A stretch of DNA of 64,000 nucleotides from Terribacillus sp. DMT04 (GTDB lineage Bacteria > Bacillota > Bacilli > Bacillales > Amphibacillaceae): NCBI RefSeq assembly GCF_019056395.1, contig NZ_CP077639.1, positions 1,738,001-1,802,000 on the forward strand, written 5' to 3'. Position 1 is the first letter of the stretch. Every line of letters starts with the position of its first letter. The notes below the pieces were generated by a model, which saw only the letters and a program-made list of their open reading frames with translations, was not told the DNA's origin and did not search any database. Positions 52,114 through 62,126 of this stretch are shown here, piece by piece. A program made the position numbers and the translations under genes.

Positions 52114-53187
52114 TCAGCTCATCCTTTCAAGGAAAGATGTCACGGCACGAGAAAGCTTAGCATGTTCTACCTTCTCTGTTACCGGCTTTCCGATTTCACG
52201 TAGCAGTACCATATGTACTTCTTTGTTTTCTGACTTCTTATCCATCTGCATTCTTTTGATAAGTCTTTCAGCTGAAAATTCAGGTAATTGCAAAGGATAT
52301 TCGTTTCGTTCGAGCCAGCTGCGGAATGCATCCAGCCGCAAGTCTGCGCCAAATTCTTCTTCGCTTAATTCCAATGCAAACAGCATGCCGATGGCAACGG
52401 CTTCCCCGTGAGTAAAAGTGCCATAACCTGCTTCAGCTTCAATCGCATGACCAAGCGTATGACCAAGATTTAAAAACTTACGCAAGTCGTTTTCTTTTTC
52501 GTCCGCTTCGACAATTTTTGTTTTCACTCGAATACCAAGAGATAGATCATTTATAAGCTGGACTTGATTTTCTTTATCAATCTGGTTTCTATCTAGAAGA
52601 TCATACAGAAAATCTGTATCACCGATATATGCTTCCTTGATTAATTCAGCATACCCGCTGCGCACCTCTTTTTCTGGCAATGTTGAAATTGTTTCTACAT
52701 CGTAAACGACAGCTGTCGGAGGATAAAAACTGCCAATTAAGTTCTTCCCTGTATCATGATTAATTGCCACCTTGCCGCCGACACTGGAATCATGTGCAAG
52801 AATAGTAGTAGGAAGCTGAACAAAGTCAATACCGCGCATATACGTGCTTGCGACAAAACCTGCTAAGTCCCCAATTACACCGCCGCCGAGCGCAAGGACT
52901 AGTGCTTTGCGGTCCAGTCCTGCCTCGAACATGCTGTCTAATAGATCAAAATACATATCCTTGCTCTTCGCTGCCTCACCAGGCTCTATTATCTTGACCG
53001 TAACATTGGCTGCCGGCTGAAGCGAAGCTACATAGTCGTCCAGATAATAGGGGGCAATTGACGTGTCTGTCACGACAAACACGGATTGATAGGATTTTGA
53101 CAGGAATGCAGCAAGATTATGCCGGATACCTGCCCCTACAGAAACGTTATAACTAGACTGACTTGCTTGGACTGTAATTTGTTCCAT
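52114..53187 (-). CDS. aroB: 3-dehydroquinate synthase
   Basis: 357-aa NAD- and metal-dependent cyclase of the shikimate pathway. GDLAGFVASTYMRGIDFVQLPTTILAHDSSVGGKVAIN, NLIGSFYPPTAVV, the metal His in LNLGHTLGHAIEA and THGEAVAIGM are all present. The ATG shares one base with the aroC TAA. It is part of the aroC-aroB-aroH-hisC-tyrA-aroA unit. Confidence 0.96.
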   Translation of the reverse strand: MEQITVQASQSSYNVSVGAGIRHNLAAFLSKSYQSVFVVTDTSIAPYYLDDYVASLQPAANVTVKIIEPGEAAKSKDMYFDLLDSMFEAGLDRKALVLALGGGVIGDLAGFVASTYMRGIDFVQLPTTILAHDSSVGGKVAINHDTGKNLIGSFYPPTAVVYDVETISTLPEKEVRSGYAELIKEAYIGDTDFLYDLLDRNQIDKENQVQLINDLSLGIRVKTKIVEADEKENDLRKFLNLGHTLGHAIEAEAGYGTFTHGEAVAIGMLFALELSEEEFGADLRLDAFRSWLERNEYPLQLPEFSAERLIKRMQMDKKSENKEVHMVLLREIGKPVTEKVEHAKLSRAVTSFLERMS

Positions 53188-54353
53188 TAAAACACCCGAA
53201 TTTCTTCCCGGTAGTTTTTGATCGCCTCTTGCAGCTTTGGAAATTGATCATTCGGGAACTGCTCTAATATCGCTTTTGCGATTTCAAATGCCACAACATG
53301 CTCCATTACCAATGCAGCAGCTGGCACAGCACAGCTATCGGAACGTTCGATACTTGCATTGAACGGCTCCTTCGTCTCAATGTCCACACTTTGCAATGGT
53401 TTATAAAGTGTTGGAATAGGCTTCATGACGCCTTTGACTACAAGCGGCATTCCTGTCGTCATCCCGCCTTCTAAGCCGCCAAGACGATTTGTTTTTCGGT
53501 AATATCCTCTTTCTTCTTCCCATGCAATCTCATCATGTACTTGACTTCCTGGCAATCTGGCAGCTTCAAAGCCAATTCCGAATTCCACGCCCTTGAAAGC
53601 ATTGATGCTTGATACCGCTCCAGCAATTCGTCCATCTAGCTTACGATCATAATGAACATACGATCCAATTCCGGCCGGAAGACCTTCGACGTAAACTTCC
53701 ACCACACCACCAATGGAGTCACCGTCTTTTTTCGCTTGGTCAATTGCGTCTACCATCATTTCGGCTGCTTCTGGATCAAGACTGCGCACAGACGAAGCTC
53801 TGGAAATTGTATTTCTTTCTTCATATGTATATTCCGGATACTCAGCTGCTTTAATACCGGCAATTTCTTTTGTATAGCCGACAATATGTATGTCAAGTTC
53901 TGCTAAGATTTTCTTAGCAACTGCTCCAGCTGCCACACGTGCAGCAGTCTCCCGAGCAGATGATCTTTCCAGCACATTTCGCATATCGCGATGGCCGTAT
54001 TTTAAAGCTCCATTCAAATCAGCATGTCCAGGTCGCGGACGGCTGACAATTCGGCGGACGGCTTGCGGATCTTCTACTGGGTCTTCCCCCATTACATCAA
54101 TCCAATGCTTGAAATCATCGTTATGGATAACAAGTGCAATTGGCGAACCAAGCGTGTATCCGTGACGCACACCGCCAACAATATCAACTAAGTCTTTCTC
54201 GATTTGCATGCGTTTCCCGCGACCATGCCCCTTTTGTCTTTCCAGCAAAGAAGCGTTGATATCAGAGGCTGTCAACGGTAGATAGGAAGGAACACCTTCT
54301 AAGATAGTTGTTAGCTGTTTACCATGTGATTCACCTGCAGTTAAGTAGCGCAT
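53187..54353 (-). CDS. aroC: chorismate synthase
   Basis: 388-aa FMN-dependent enzyme making chorismate from EPSP. Signatures are [35 protein letters not shown]-like [46 protein letters not shown] and [20 protein letters not shown] precedes the ATG at 54351-54353. It is the first gene of the aromatic supra-operon; upstream lies a merR gene rather than cheR directly. Confidence 0.96.
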   Translation of the reverse strand: MRYLTAGESHGKQLTTILEGVPSYLPLTASDINASLLERQKGHGRGKRMQIEKDLVDIVGGVRHGYTLGSPIALVIHNDDFKHWIDVMGEDPVEDPQAVRRIVSRPRPGHADLNGALKYGHRDMRNVLERSSARETAARVAAGAVAKKILAELDIHIVGYTKEIAGIKAAEYPEYTYEERNTISRASSVRSLDPEAAEMMVDAIDQAKKDGDSIGGVVEVYVEGLPAGIGSYVHYDRKLDGRIAGAVSSINAFKGVEFGIGFEAARLPGSQVHDEIAWEEERGYYRKTNRLGGLEGGMTTGMPLVVKGVMKPIPTLYKPLQSVDIETKEPFNASIERSDSCAVPAAALVMEHVVAFEIAKAILEQFPNDQFPKLQEAIKNYREEIRVF

Positions 54354-54461
54354 CTATATTCCTCCGTTGTTTGTAGTTCTTTGTAATTTTATTTACTATA
54401 ACATAACTCGTTTCTTATGTGGGAACTATTCTGACAATATTTCTGATTCTGTTCTTTGCAT

Positions 54462-54755
54462 TTATTTTCTAGTCAGATTGTCAAATACCTGCCGAAGTTT
54501 TTTCATGCGCACTTCGACTTTTTGAGAAGACGCTTCTACTGTATAACCGTCTTCGATCAATTCTTTCATCAAGACGATTTTCTTAATCATGTAATAATCA
54601 AACCTTCTAGTAGTATGCGCTTGTTCTTCAACACTCTTAATATAACCTTTATCTTCCCAATAGCGCAGCTTACGAATTGGAATATCGGTAATTTTGGCAA
54701 CATCTCCAATCGTCACCGCCATTTGCTTCAGCAGACTGTAATCAATGTCGTCCAC
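54462..54755 (-). CDS. MerR family transcriptional regulator
   Basis: 97-aa regulator with only the DNA-binding half of MerR: the winged helix VTIGDVAKITDIPIRKLRYWEDKGYIK, the second wing region HTTRRFDYYMIKKI, then a short helix (KVEVRMKKLRQVF). No effector-binding domain follows. The GTG at 54753-54755 is taken as start because AAAAGGGG stands 8 bases upstream, while the ATG at 54777 lies only ten bases from the TATAAT at 54789. It is divergent from a DUF2798 membrane protein with overlapping promoters, which suggests it controls that gene and itself. Confidence 0.85.
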   Translation of the reverse strand: MDDIDYSLLKQMAVTIGDVAKITDIPIRKLRYWEDKGYIKSVEEQAHTTRRFDYYMIKKIVLMKELIEDGYTVEASSQKVEVRMKKLRQVFDNLTRK

Positions 54756-54788
54756 TGTTTTCACCCCTTTTAACTCCATTTAATGCCT

Positions 54789-54837
54789 ATTATACGTCAT
54801 ATTGAACATTTGACAACTTAGGAAGATTAGATATAAT
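54789..54837. promoter_or_regulatory. divergent overlapping promoters of merR and DUF2798 gene
   Basis: Plus strand: TTGACA (54810-54815), 16 bp, TATAAT (54832-54837). Minus strand: TTGTCA (54811-54816), 16 bp, TATAAT (54789-54794). The two -35 boxes occupy the same bases, so polymerases compete. Both -10 boxes are perfect. Confidence 0.7.
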
Positions 54838-54869
54838 TATTGGAGATTAGTTACAAAAGGAGTACAATC

Positions 54870-55103
54870 ATGTTTGTAAATTTAAAAACACATCGTATTG
54901 TTTGCAGTTTTCTGACCGCAGCAATAATGACTGCCATCATTTCTTTCACTTTAACAGCGGTTAATTCAGGATTGCATGCTTTTTCTTACCATACGTGGTT
55001 CCGTTCATGGATTATTGCATTTTTGCTCGTATTCACCATCTCTTTTTTCCTTCCTAAGCTTGTACATCACCATGTATCAAGAGTTGTGAGAATTAAGGAA
55101 TAG
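54870..55103 (+). CDS. DUF2798 family two-span membrane protein
   Basis: 77-aa protein with two hydrophobic helices (IVCSFLTAAIMTAIISFTLTAV and WIIAFLLVFTISFFLPKLV) around a short outer loop. This is the layout of DUF2798, a small membrane family of unknown function. The ATG at 54870-54872 has AAAGGAG 8 bases upstream. It is transcribed from the promoter at 54810-54837 and ends at the terminator at 55105-55158, so it is a single-gene unit beside the divergent merR. Confidence 0.8.
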   Translation: MFVNLKTHRIVCSFLTAAIMTAIISFTLTAVNSGLHAFSYHTWFRSWIIAFLLVFTISFFLPKLVHHHVSRVVRIKE

Positions 55104-55104
55104 A

Positions 55105-55158
55105 AAAAAACCAAACATGCTGTGATTTTAAATCGCAGTATCGTTTGGTTTTTTTATA
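55105..55158. terminator. bidirectional terminator between DUF2798 gene and cheR
   Basis: AAAAAAACCAAAC pairs with GTTTGGTTTTTTT, with an inner CTG...CAG helix. It ends the plus-strand gene and, from the other side, cheR, whose stop is at 55176. Confidence 0.88.
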
Positions 55159-55175
55159 ACTATACCATTGGCTTG

Positions 55176-55982
<807 letters not shown>

Positions 55983-56082
55983 CTATCATACTGTATAACA
56001 GGCAGACTTGGTAGCTGAAAATAATAAAAAAGTAGCAGAAAAGCAATTAAACAAACATCTATTCCGTATAATGGGTAAAGGT

Positions 56083-56121
56083 ATGATGCCTTATAATTGC
56101 AAACTGATTATGTCTTATAAT
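56083..56121 (+). repeat. two 15-bp direct repeats upstream of cheR
   Basis: ATGATGCCTTATAAT (56083-56097) and ATTATGTCTTATAAT (56107-56121) match at 13 of 15 positions and are 24 bp apart from start to start, a little over two helical turns. They may form a regulator binding pair. Confidence 0.5.
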
Positions 56122-56235
56122 CTCTAGCGACATGGAGAATCTAAGCTTTTCATATATCCTCCTTTGCTGTTGTTTTGGATGCTGAATGAGAACGGAAACC
56201 GAACGATGCATCTCCACTACTTTACCCGTGACATA

Positions 56236-56295
56236 ATAAAAAATCCGAACTAAAAATAAACTCTTATAGAAGAATTCATTAAAGTTCGGATTTTT
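56236..56295 (-). terminator. terminator of ndk
   Basis: AAAAAATCCGAACT (56238-56251) pairs with AGTTCGGATTTTT (56283-56295) across an A+T-rich loop of about 30 bases. It is symmetric in its A and T runs and lies 24 bases after the ndk stop. Confidence 0.8.
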
Positions 56296-56318
56296 CTGGC
56301 TATATAACTTCGCTCTCT

Positions 56319-56768
56319 TTATTCATATAACCATTTTGCTGTAACTTGCTCGTAGCTGAGCAGTTCATCTGCATCAAACATATTTGTGATTTCGCGTTCT
56401 GCACTTTCTGCACTGTCAGAACCATGGATAATATTGCGGCTCATTTCCATGGCATAGTCTCCTCTGATTGTTCCCGGTGCAGCTTCTGTCGGTTTGGTAG
56501 CGCCAATCATGCTGCGTGTTAGCGCAACTGCATCTTTGCCTTCCCATACCATTGCAAATACCGGACCTGATGTGATGTAACTGATGAGTGAACTAAAGAA
56601 AGGTTTATTTTCATGTTCTATGTAATGTGTTTTAGCTTGCTCTTCTGTTACAACCATCATCTTAGCGGCGCGAAGCTTGAGACCTTTCTTTTCAAATCTC
56701 GTTACAATATCACCAACTAAACCGCGTTGAACGCCATCCGGTTTTACCATCAAAAATGTGTTTTCCAT
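56319..56768 (-). CDS. ndk: nucleoside diphosphate kinase
   Basis: 149-aa enzyme balancing NTP pools through a phospho-histidine. The active His is H115 in [43 protein letters not shown] and SAEREI are all canonical. Length is normal. AGGAG lies before the ATG. It is read after hepT and ends at the long-loop terminator at 56236. Confidence 0.96.
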   Translation of the reverse strand: MENTFLMVKPDGVQRGLVGDIVTRFEKKGLKLRAAKMMVVTEEQAKTHYIEHENKPFFSSLISYITSGPVFAMVWEGKDAVALTRSMIGATKPTEAAPGTIRGDYAMEMSRNIIHGSDSAESAEREITNMFDADELLSYEQVTAKWLYE

Positions 56769-56830
56769 TATAATACTTCTCCTTTTAGTGGACTTGCTGC
56801 CATCATACCAAAGATGTAAGCGTTTTACAA

Positions 56831-57802
56831 TTAGGAGCTTCGCTTCCCGATATGTCTAGCAATCTGTTTTAACGTATTACGATCTCTTGTTGGCGGCAGC
56901 TTGTCCAATTCTTGATATGCTTTCTGTAAGTAACGATCACTTATTGCCAACGAACGTTTTATAGCGTCTGACGATTTGATATGCTGAATGAATGGCTGCA
57001 ATTTTTCCTGATTCAACTGCTCCGGATTACGAAATGCTTCCGTAAGCTTTTCTCTGAAAGCATCATCTTCGCAAGCAAATAAAGCAGGCAATGTCATATT
57101 CCCCTGCAGCAAATCGCCTCCGGCTGGTTTTCCCAAATCTGCTTCTGATGCAGTGAAGTCAAGCACATCGTCAATGATTTGATAGCTCATGCCCACATAA
57201 TAGCCATAGCGATACAATGCCCGTTCATAAGCAAGCGGTGCTCCAGATGCAATTGCCCCAATGCGGGAACTCGCTGCAATTAGAATAGCTGTCTTACGCC
57301 GTATCCGCCGTAAATAATCTTTCACATGCTGTTCAATACGATATTTATCTCTTATTTGTTCTACTTCGCCTATACAAAGCTCCACAATCGTATGTGCAAG
57401 AATCTGATGTGCGCGAGGTTCTTTTAGGTTGGACAAGTATTCCAAAGAACGCGCAAAGATGTAGTCACCTGCATACATGGCTACTTTATTGTCCCATTTC
57501 GCTTTTACAGTGGGTTTTCCACGCCGGAGCTCTGCGTCATCAATAACATCATCATGGACGAGCGAAGCCATATGAATCAGCTCAAGTGTCACGGCTACTG
57601 TTTGAATACGTGGCAGTTCGTAAGTGCCGAACTTCCCGCTCAGCAAGACAAACACTGGGCGGATTCGTTTGCCGCCGGCACGCAAAAGCTGTACCGACGC
57701 ATCCTCCAGGACCGGATGCTCAGCGCGGATTATGTCAGTCATTGCATCCTCGATTTTGTCCAGGTCCTTTTTTAAATATGAGTAAATCATCGGTAATTTC
57801 AA
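56831..57802 (-). CDS. hepT: heptaprenyl diphosphate synthase component II
   Basis: 323-aa catalytic subunit making the C35 side chain of menaquinone-7. Both Asp-rich motifs are present: [18 protein letters not shown] (first DDxxD) and QIIDDVLDF (second). [13 protein letters not shown] supplies the substrate-binding Arg. It works with the non-catalytic component HepS, encoded two genes upstream. The start is TTG at 57800-57802 with AAGGTG 7 bases upstream. Confidence 0.94.
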   Translation of the reverse strand: MKLPMIYSYLKKDLDKIEDAMTDIIRAEHPVLEDASVQLLRAGGKRIRPVFVLLSGKFGTYELPRIQTVAVTLELIHMASLVHDDVIDDAELRRGKPTVKAKWDNKVAMYAGDYIFARSLEYLSNLKEPRAHQILAHTIVELCIGEVEQIRDKYRIEQHVKDYLRRIRRKTAILIAASSRIGAIASGAPLAYERALYRYGYYVGMSYQIIDDVLDFTASEADLGKPAGGDLLQGNMTLPALFACEDDAFREKLTEAFRNPEQLNQEKLQPFIQHIKSSDAIKRSLAISDRYLQKAYQELDKLPPTRDRNTLKQIARHIGKRSS

Positions 57803-57839
57803 TTCACGTCACCTTCATCCGTTCAAGACTGCTGCCAGC

Positions 57840-58559
57840 TTAGTCTTTCATTGCTGGCTTCTCTCCCATATGCATGGCGGCTACTCCGCCGGTATATGTT
57901 TTAATCTTTACATTAGTCAGCCCAGCTTGCTGGAATAAACTCCGAAGTTCTTTCTTCCCGGGAAAGTCTTTCGCAGATTCTTGCAGCCAGCTGTATTCAT
58001 CATAACTTTTAGCCAAAAGTTTTCCTAAGACTGGCATGATTCGCTTGAAATAAAAATAGTATACTTGTTTGAAGCCAATTGTAGTAGGCTGCGATGTTTC
58101 CAGGCATACCACTTTACCGCCAGGCTTGACGACGCGATACATTTCTTTTAGTACTTGCAAATAGTCAGGGACATTCCGCAGACCAAAACCGATTGTCACA
58201 AAGTCAAAGGTATTATCCTCAAAGGGAAGCTCCATTGCATTTCCCCAAGTAAATGTTAATTGTTCATGCGGCTTCTCTTCTATCTTCTTCTCTGCTACCG
58301 ACAGCATGTTTTTACTGAAATCAAGTCCAGTCACATGTCCTGTCGGTCCAACAGCTTTTGCGAGCGCAAATGACCAGTCTCCGGTGCCGCAGCATACGTC
58401 AAGCGCCGCATCTCCGGGCTGAACATTCATCTTCTTCATGACACTTCGTCTCCAAGCTCGATGGCGCCTGAAGGAAATGACTGAATTCATAAAATCATAG
58501 CGATCGTATATTTTTTCGAAAACGTGATGTACACGCTGTTCTTTCGTCTCTTGTGCCAT
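57840..58559 (-). CDS. menH: demethylmenaquinone methyltransferase
   Basis: 239-aa UbiE/MenG-type SAM methyltransferase for the last step to menaquinone (called MenH in older B. subtilis usage, MenG in newer). [16 protein letters not shown] is the SAM site; [21 protein letters not shown] and [14 protein letters not shown] are specific. It lies two bases after hepS, with GAAGGG upstream, and before hepT, the classical gerC order. Confidence 0.95.
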   Translation of the reverse strand: MAQETKEQRVHHVFEKIYDRYDFMNSVISFRRHRAWRRSVMKKMNVQPGDAALDVCCGTGDWSFALAKAVGPTGHVTGLDFSKNMLSVAEKKIEEKPHEQLTFTWGNAMELPFEDNTFDFVTIGFGLRNVPDYLQVLKEMYRVVKPGGKVVCLETSQPTTIGFKQVYYFYFKRIMPVLGKLLAKSYDEYSWLQESAKDFPGKKELRSLFQQAGLTNVKIKTYTGGVAAMHMGEKPAMKD

Positions 58560-58561
58560 AA

Positions 58562-59344
58562 TTACCCTTCTTCCAGATATAACTCTTCCTGCCGGTTTTC
58601 CTGAAGCAAAAGTCTGCGAGCTGCAGCTGCATAAACTTGCGGCATTTTGTGGAGGTTTCGCGTCAGTCTCTCGCTCGCTTCCTCCAGCTCTTGATTGATT
58701 GCTTCGGTGATGGTCAGGGTGCTGTGGTCTTGTTCTAAGATCTTACCTAGTCTTATGATGAGCGGCGTCGGCTCATTCATAAATGCTTCTTGGTTCAGCC
58801 TGCTGATAATAAAATAATCAACGAGCGGTTCCAATTCCTTTGTCTTTATGAATGGTGATGCGGCAGCATAAAATAATGCCCCTTCCATTCGGCCAAGAAT
58901 ATGGAAAAACGCAGCAGCAGAATCTGTATCATAATAAAGTGCCATCTTCTGCTCGTTAATCTCTTTAATCGCAGTTGCTAATAAAGCGACCATATCAATA
59001 TCTTCAAGTTCAGCTAAAATTTTATAGTAGAGCGCACTGTAATAGTTACCTGCCAGCACAGTTAACTGTCTGTCTACTCTTTCATCTGCTGTCTCATCAG
59101 CCTTCGTCGTCCGGATTACGAGGTCATGTGTATCCAGCGCCATTTGGATCAGCATAATCGTGACGATATAGTCTGTCTGCTGCTTATCGGGCAGGTTAGC
59201 TTGACCAAATAGTGTCTGCAGCAGCAGCAGCTTGTAGTCATCTAAGTATGGTATATCCAAATTTTCGTCAAGATAAGCCTGCTGCATGCGATTCTCTATT
59301 TTTTTTCGTAGTGTATGTAATTCTTCCATGGATGCATAGGACAA
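58562..59344 (-). CDS. hepS: heptaprenyl diphosphate synthase component I
   Basis: 260-aa helical non-catalytic subunit of heptaprenyl diphosphate synthase. Typical marks are [29 protein letters not shown] and a helical acidic end. The start is TTG at 59342-59344 ([11 protein letters not shown]), with AGGTGA 5 bases upstream; a longer open frame exists without support. Between this gene and hbs B. subtilis has mtrA and mtrB (folate enzyme and TRAP); neither is present. Confidence 0.9.
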   Translation of the reverse strand: MSYASMEELHTLRKKIENRMQQAYLDENLDIPYLDDYKLLLLQTLFGQANLPDKQQTDYIVTIMLIQMALDTHDLVIRTTKADETADERVDRQLTVLAGNYYSALYYKILAELEDIDMVALLATAIKEINEQKMALYYDTDSAAAFFHILGRMEGALFYAAASPFIKTKELEPLVDYFIISRLNQEAFMNEPTPLIIRLGKILEQDHSTLTITEAINQELEEASERLTRNLHKMPQVYAAAARRLLLQENRQEELYLEEG

Positions 59345-59440
59345 AACAATCACCTGCGCCCTTTTTCGTATTTCAAACTGTATAAGAAGTATTATAGCAT
59401 AGCAAGGTATGATTCGTCTTGTCTGCCATCTTGCCATAGA

Positions 59441-59477
59441 AAAATGAGGGATACCTGATAGAATCAGGTATCCCTCA
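59441..59477 (-). terminator. terminator of hbs
   Basis: Perfect 15-bp stem TGAGGGATACCTGAT (59445-59459) and ATCAGGTATCCCTCA (59463-59477), then TTTTTC on the minus strand. It is one of the strongest hairpins in the window. Confidence 0.93.
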
Positions 59478-59494
59478 CTTTAGCCCATATGTAA

Positions 59495-59767
59495 TTACTT
59501 CAAGACATCCTTAAGGGCTTTGCCGGCTTTAAACGCTGGCACTTTGCTAGCTGGGATTTCGATTTCTTTCCCAGTCTGCGGGTTACGGCCTTTACGTGCA
59601 GCACGCTCGCGTACTTCAAAGTTACCGAAACCAATCAATTGTACTTTGTCACCTTGTTTCAAAGAATCCATAATAGAATCGAAAACTGCATCTACAGCAT
59701 TCGTAGCATCCTTTTTAGAAAGATCGCTTTTCTCAGCAACAGTATTGATTAGATCTGTTTTATTCAT
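59495..59767 (-). CDS. hbs: DNA-binding protein HU
   Basis: 90-aa HU histone-like protein; dimers bend and compact DNA. The family pattern is complete: [53 protein letters not shown] and [17 protein letters not shown]. The ATG at 59765-59767 is preferred to the adjacent ATG at 59768 because GGAGG is then 7 bases away and the product starts as B. subtilis HBsu does. Its own promoter region lies in 59768-59963. Confidence 0.96.
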   Translation of the reverse strand: MNKTDLINTVAEKSDLSKKDATNAVDAVFDSIMDSLKQGDKVQLIGFGNFEVRERAARKGRNPQTGKEIEIPASKVPAFKAGKALKDVLK

Positions 59768-59963
59768 CATTACACCTCCCTGGCATTACCTTGAACAATA
59801 AGACAATAGCGTATGCTATCATTTGTTCACTAAGACGACAGGTTTTATACCTATCTATACCGCTCACTTTGCGATATCAACGCTTATCATATACGACTTA
59901 GCATCATATTTCAACAATTAACGTCAGAATTCCTTAAATTTATCGTTTTCACGGGTTTTTTGC

Positions 59964-59990
59964 AAAAAAATAAAGCGGCTCATTGCCGCT
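59964..59990 (-). terminator. terminator of spoIVA
   Basis: AGCGGC (59974-59979) pairs with GCCGCT (59985-59990), followed on the minus strand by TTTATTTTTTTGC. It starts at the last base of the spoIVA stop codon. Confidence 0.85.
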
Positions 59991-61468
59991 CATAGAATGA
60001 TCGCAATAAGACCGCCTGATCCTTCGTTGATAATTCGCTCTAACGTCTCTTTTAGTTTATATCTGGCATTTTCAGGCATCAGCGAGATTTTGCCTTGAAT
60101 CCCTTCTCGAACAATAGAGTTGAGGGAGCGGCCGAAAATATCTGAATCCCAGATGGATAGCGGGTCTTCCTCGAAGTCTTGCATCAAGTATCGAACGAGC
60201 TCCTCGCTCTGTTTCTCTGTACCGATAATTGGCGCAAACTCGGAATGAACATCGACCTTAATCATATGGATACTCGGTGCGACAGCTTTCAGACGGACAC
60301 CGAAGCGTGAGCCTTGGCGGATGATTTCCGGTTCATCCAGTGCCATATCCTGCAAACTCGGCGCTGCAATACCATAACCTGTTTGCTTTACCATATGAAG
60401 GGCGTCCGATACTTGATCATATTCTCGTTTTGCATGCGAGAAATCCTGCATCAGCTGCAGCAAATGATCCTTTCCGCGAATCTCTTCACCGACGATCTCT
60501 TTAAGTACCTGATCATACAGCGCATCTGGAGCGTGCAAGTCAATTTCAGCAACACCTTCGCCTAGCTCCATCCCGGCAAGGTTCGCTCTTGCGATATAAT
60601 CGTATTCATCAAAATACCCTACAACGCGATCGACATCACGAAGGCGTTTGATATCTTTTACTGTTTCCTGAATGGCTGCTTGGTAGTTTGATCGAAGCCA
60701 ATGATCTTCCTTGAGTACCATCACCCAGCTTGGCAAGTTTACGTTCACTTCAAGCACTGGAAACTCATATAACGACTCCCGAAGTACGCTGTATACATCA
60801 TGTTCTGTCATGCTCTCAACACTCATTGCCAGTACAGGAATATCATATTTTTCAATCAATTCCTGGCGAAGCAGCTCTGTATTCTGGTTATGAGGTGTAA
60901 CGGAATTGATTACCATGATGAATGGCTTGCCGACTTCCTTTAATTCCGATACAACACGTTCTTCAGGCTCCACATAGTCTTTGCGCGGTATCTCACCGAT
61001 TGAGCCATCTGTTGTTACAACGACACCAATAGTACTATGTTCTTGAATAACCTTCCGAGTGCCAATTTCAGCAGCATCATGGAATGGAATCGGTTCTTCA
61101 TACCATGGTGTATTAATCATCCGCGGTCCATTTTCATCTTCAAAACCTTTTGCACCTTCAACTGTATAACCTACACAGTCTACAACACGAACACTTACTT
61201 CCAACCCTTCATCCACTTGCAGCGACACAGCATTATTTGGAACGAATTTAGGCTCTGTAGTCATAATCGTCCGGCCGGCTGCGCTTTGTGGCAGTTCATC
61301 TTGGGCGCGGGCTCTCTCCGCTTCATCCTCCATATTAGGCAGGACAACCAATTCCATGAATTTCTTAATAAATGTCGATTTTCCCGTTCGGACAGCCCCT
61401 ACCACCCCAAGGTAGATATCGCCGTTTGTCCGTTTCGAGATATCTTTAAAAATATCTACTCTTTCCAA
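59990..61468 (-). CDS. spoIVA: stage IV sporulation protein A
   Basis: 492-aa mother-cell ATPase that polymerises on the forespore surface and anchors the coat. The Walker A motif is GAVRTGKST at residues 24-32 (K30); WYEEPIPFHDAAEIGTRKVI, the central EHSTIGVVVTTDGS, and the C-terminal LKETLERIINEGSGGLIAIIL match the family. The start is TTG at 61466-61468 with GAGGGG 5 bases upstream, giving exactly the 492 aa of B. subtilis SpoIVA; the ATG at 61496 adds an unsupported ten residues. A SigE promoter is at 61525-61554. Confidence 0.96.
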   Translation of the reverse strand: MERVDIFKDISKRTNGDIYLGVVGAVRTGKSTFIKKFMELVVLPNMEDEAERARAQDELPQSAAGRTIMTTEPKFVPNNAVSLQVDEGLEVSVRVVDCVGYTVEGAKGFEDENGPRMINTPWYEEPIPFHDAAEIGTRKVIQEHSTIGVVVTTDGSIGEIPRKDYVEPEERVVSELKEVGKPFIMVINSVTPHNQNTELLRQELIEKYDIPVLAMSVESMTEHDVYSVLRESLYEFPVLEVNVNLPSWVMVLKEDHWLRSNYQAAIQETVKDIKRLRDVDRVVGYFDEYDYIARANLAGMELGEGVAEIDLHAPDALYDQVLKEIVGEEIRGKDHLLQLMQDFSHAKREYDQVSDALHMVKQTGYGIAAPSLQDMALDEPEIIRQGSRFGVRLKAVAPSIHMIKVDVHSEFAPIIGTEKQSEELVRYLMQDFEEDPLSIWDSDIFGRSLNSIVREGIQGKISLMPENARYKLKETLERIINEGSGGLIAIIL

Positions 61469-61524
61469 AAGATCCCCTCCCGATCTAATTCGATGCATGG
61501 ACAGTCTTAGCTACATACACTAGC

Positions 61525-61554
61525 AGTTTATGATGTTGTCCTATCCAAATATGC
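61525..61554 (-). promoter_or_regulatory. SigE promoter of spoIVA
   Basis: On the minus strand GCATATT (61548-61554) matches the SigE -35 consensus KMATATT. CATAAACT (61525-61532) matches the -10 CATACAMT at seven of eight positions, with a 15-bp spacer. The start point would fall about 50 bases before the TTG start. Confidence 0.7.
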
Positions 61555-61670
61555 TAGAAATAATGGATTCCTTGCCTGCTGGCATCAAGGGCTAATTTTT
61601 GCAGGAAAGGACGAACAGCATATTGCCCTCTGCCGATAATCTATGCACGGAAGTTGGGGATCATACCCAT

Positions 61671-61699
61671 AAAAAAAAGAAGAAGCAGAGAGCTTCTTC
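61671..61699 (-). terminator. terminator of the SpoVIF-type gene
   Basis: GAAGAAGC (61679-61686) pairs with GCTTCTTC (61692-61699), followed on the minus strand by eight T. It lies about 110 bases after the upstream gene's stop. Confidence 0.85.
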
Positions 61700-61808
61700 T
61701 CAAAAGAGACTAAATATACCTAAGGCAACCTAGAAAAATATGCTGGTGCGAGTTAGTTTATGCGTAAAGGGCGAGGGATGGTAAGTTGTTCTGCCCATTT
61801 CACGCTTC

Positions 61809-62069
61809 TTAGTTTTTGAAAAACTTACTCAGCGTGTTCATATCCGCCGGCATGTTATTACCGACAATTGCTTTAACGATTTTATCTTCTTTTTCTTTTG
61901 TCAGCGGTTTGCCTGCCATTGCTGCCAGCTGCTTTACCAGACCGCGAACGGTTGCTTCATCTTGGAAATTCGCACTTTTTACAGAGTTAGCCACCTTATA
62001 GATATCATCAGCCTTGACATTAGATTTCTTTTGAATCTGATCAATCAAGTTTTTCTGAAAGTCCGCCAC
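61809..62069 (-). CDS. SpoVIF (stage VI sporulation protein F) family protein
   Basis: 86-aa protein: NLIDQIQKKSNVKADDIYKVANSVKSANFQDEATVRGLVKQLAAMAGKPLTKEKEDKIV is the SpoVIF/YjcC family pattern (late spore coat assembly, SigK-controlled in B. subtilis). AAGGAGG precedes the ATG. In B. subtilis the corresponding slot between gpsA and spoIVA holds yphE and yphF. The family match is by eye, and whether this is the functional SpoVIF or a paralogue is open. Confidence 0.85.
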   Translation of the reverse strand: MADFQKNLIDQIQKKSNVKADDIYKVANSVKSANFQDEATVRGLVKQLAAMAGKPLTKEKEDKIVKAIVGNNMPADMNTLSKFFKN

Positions 62070-62126
62070 ATTTATTCCTCCTTGCAGTTTAACTACGAAA
62101 CAGTATATGCAAGAAGAGAAAAAAGG

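Larger units (their letters stand above)
61469..61808. other. intergenic region between spoIVA and the SpoVIF-type gene
   Basis: About 340 bases. It holds the spoIVA leader and SigE promoter (61525-61554) and the terminator of the upstream gene (61671-61699). The remaining stretch, 61555-61670, and 61700-61808 show no reading frame or structure I can support. Confidence 0.6.
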
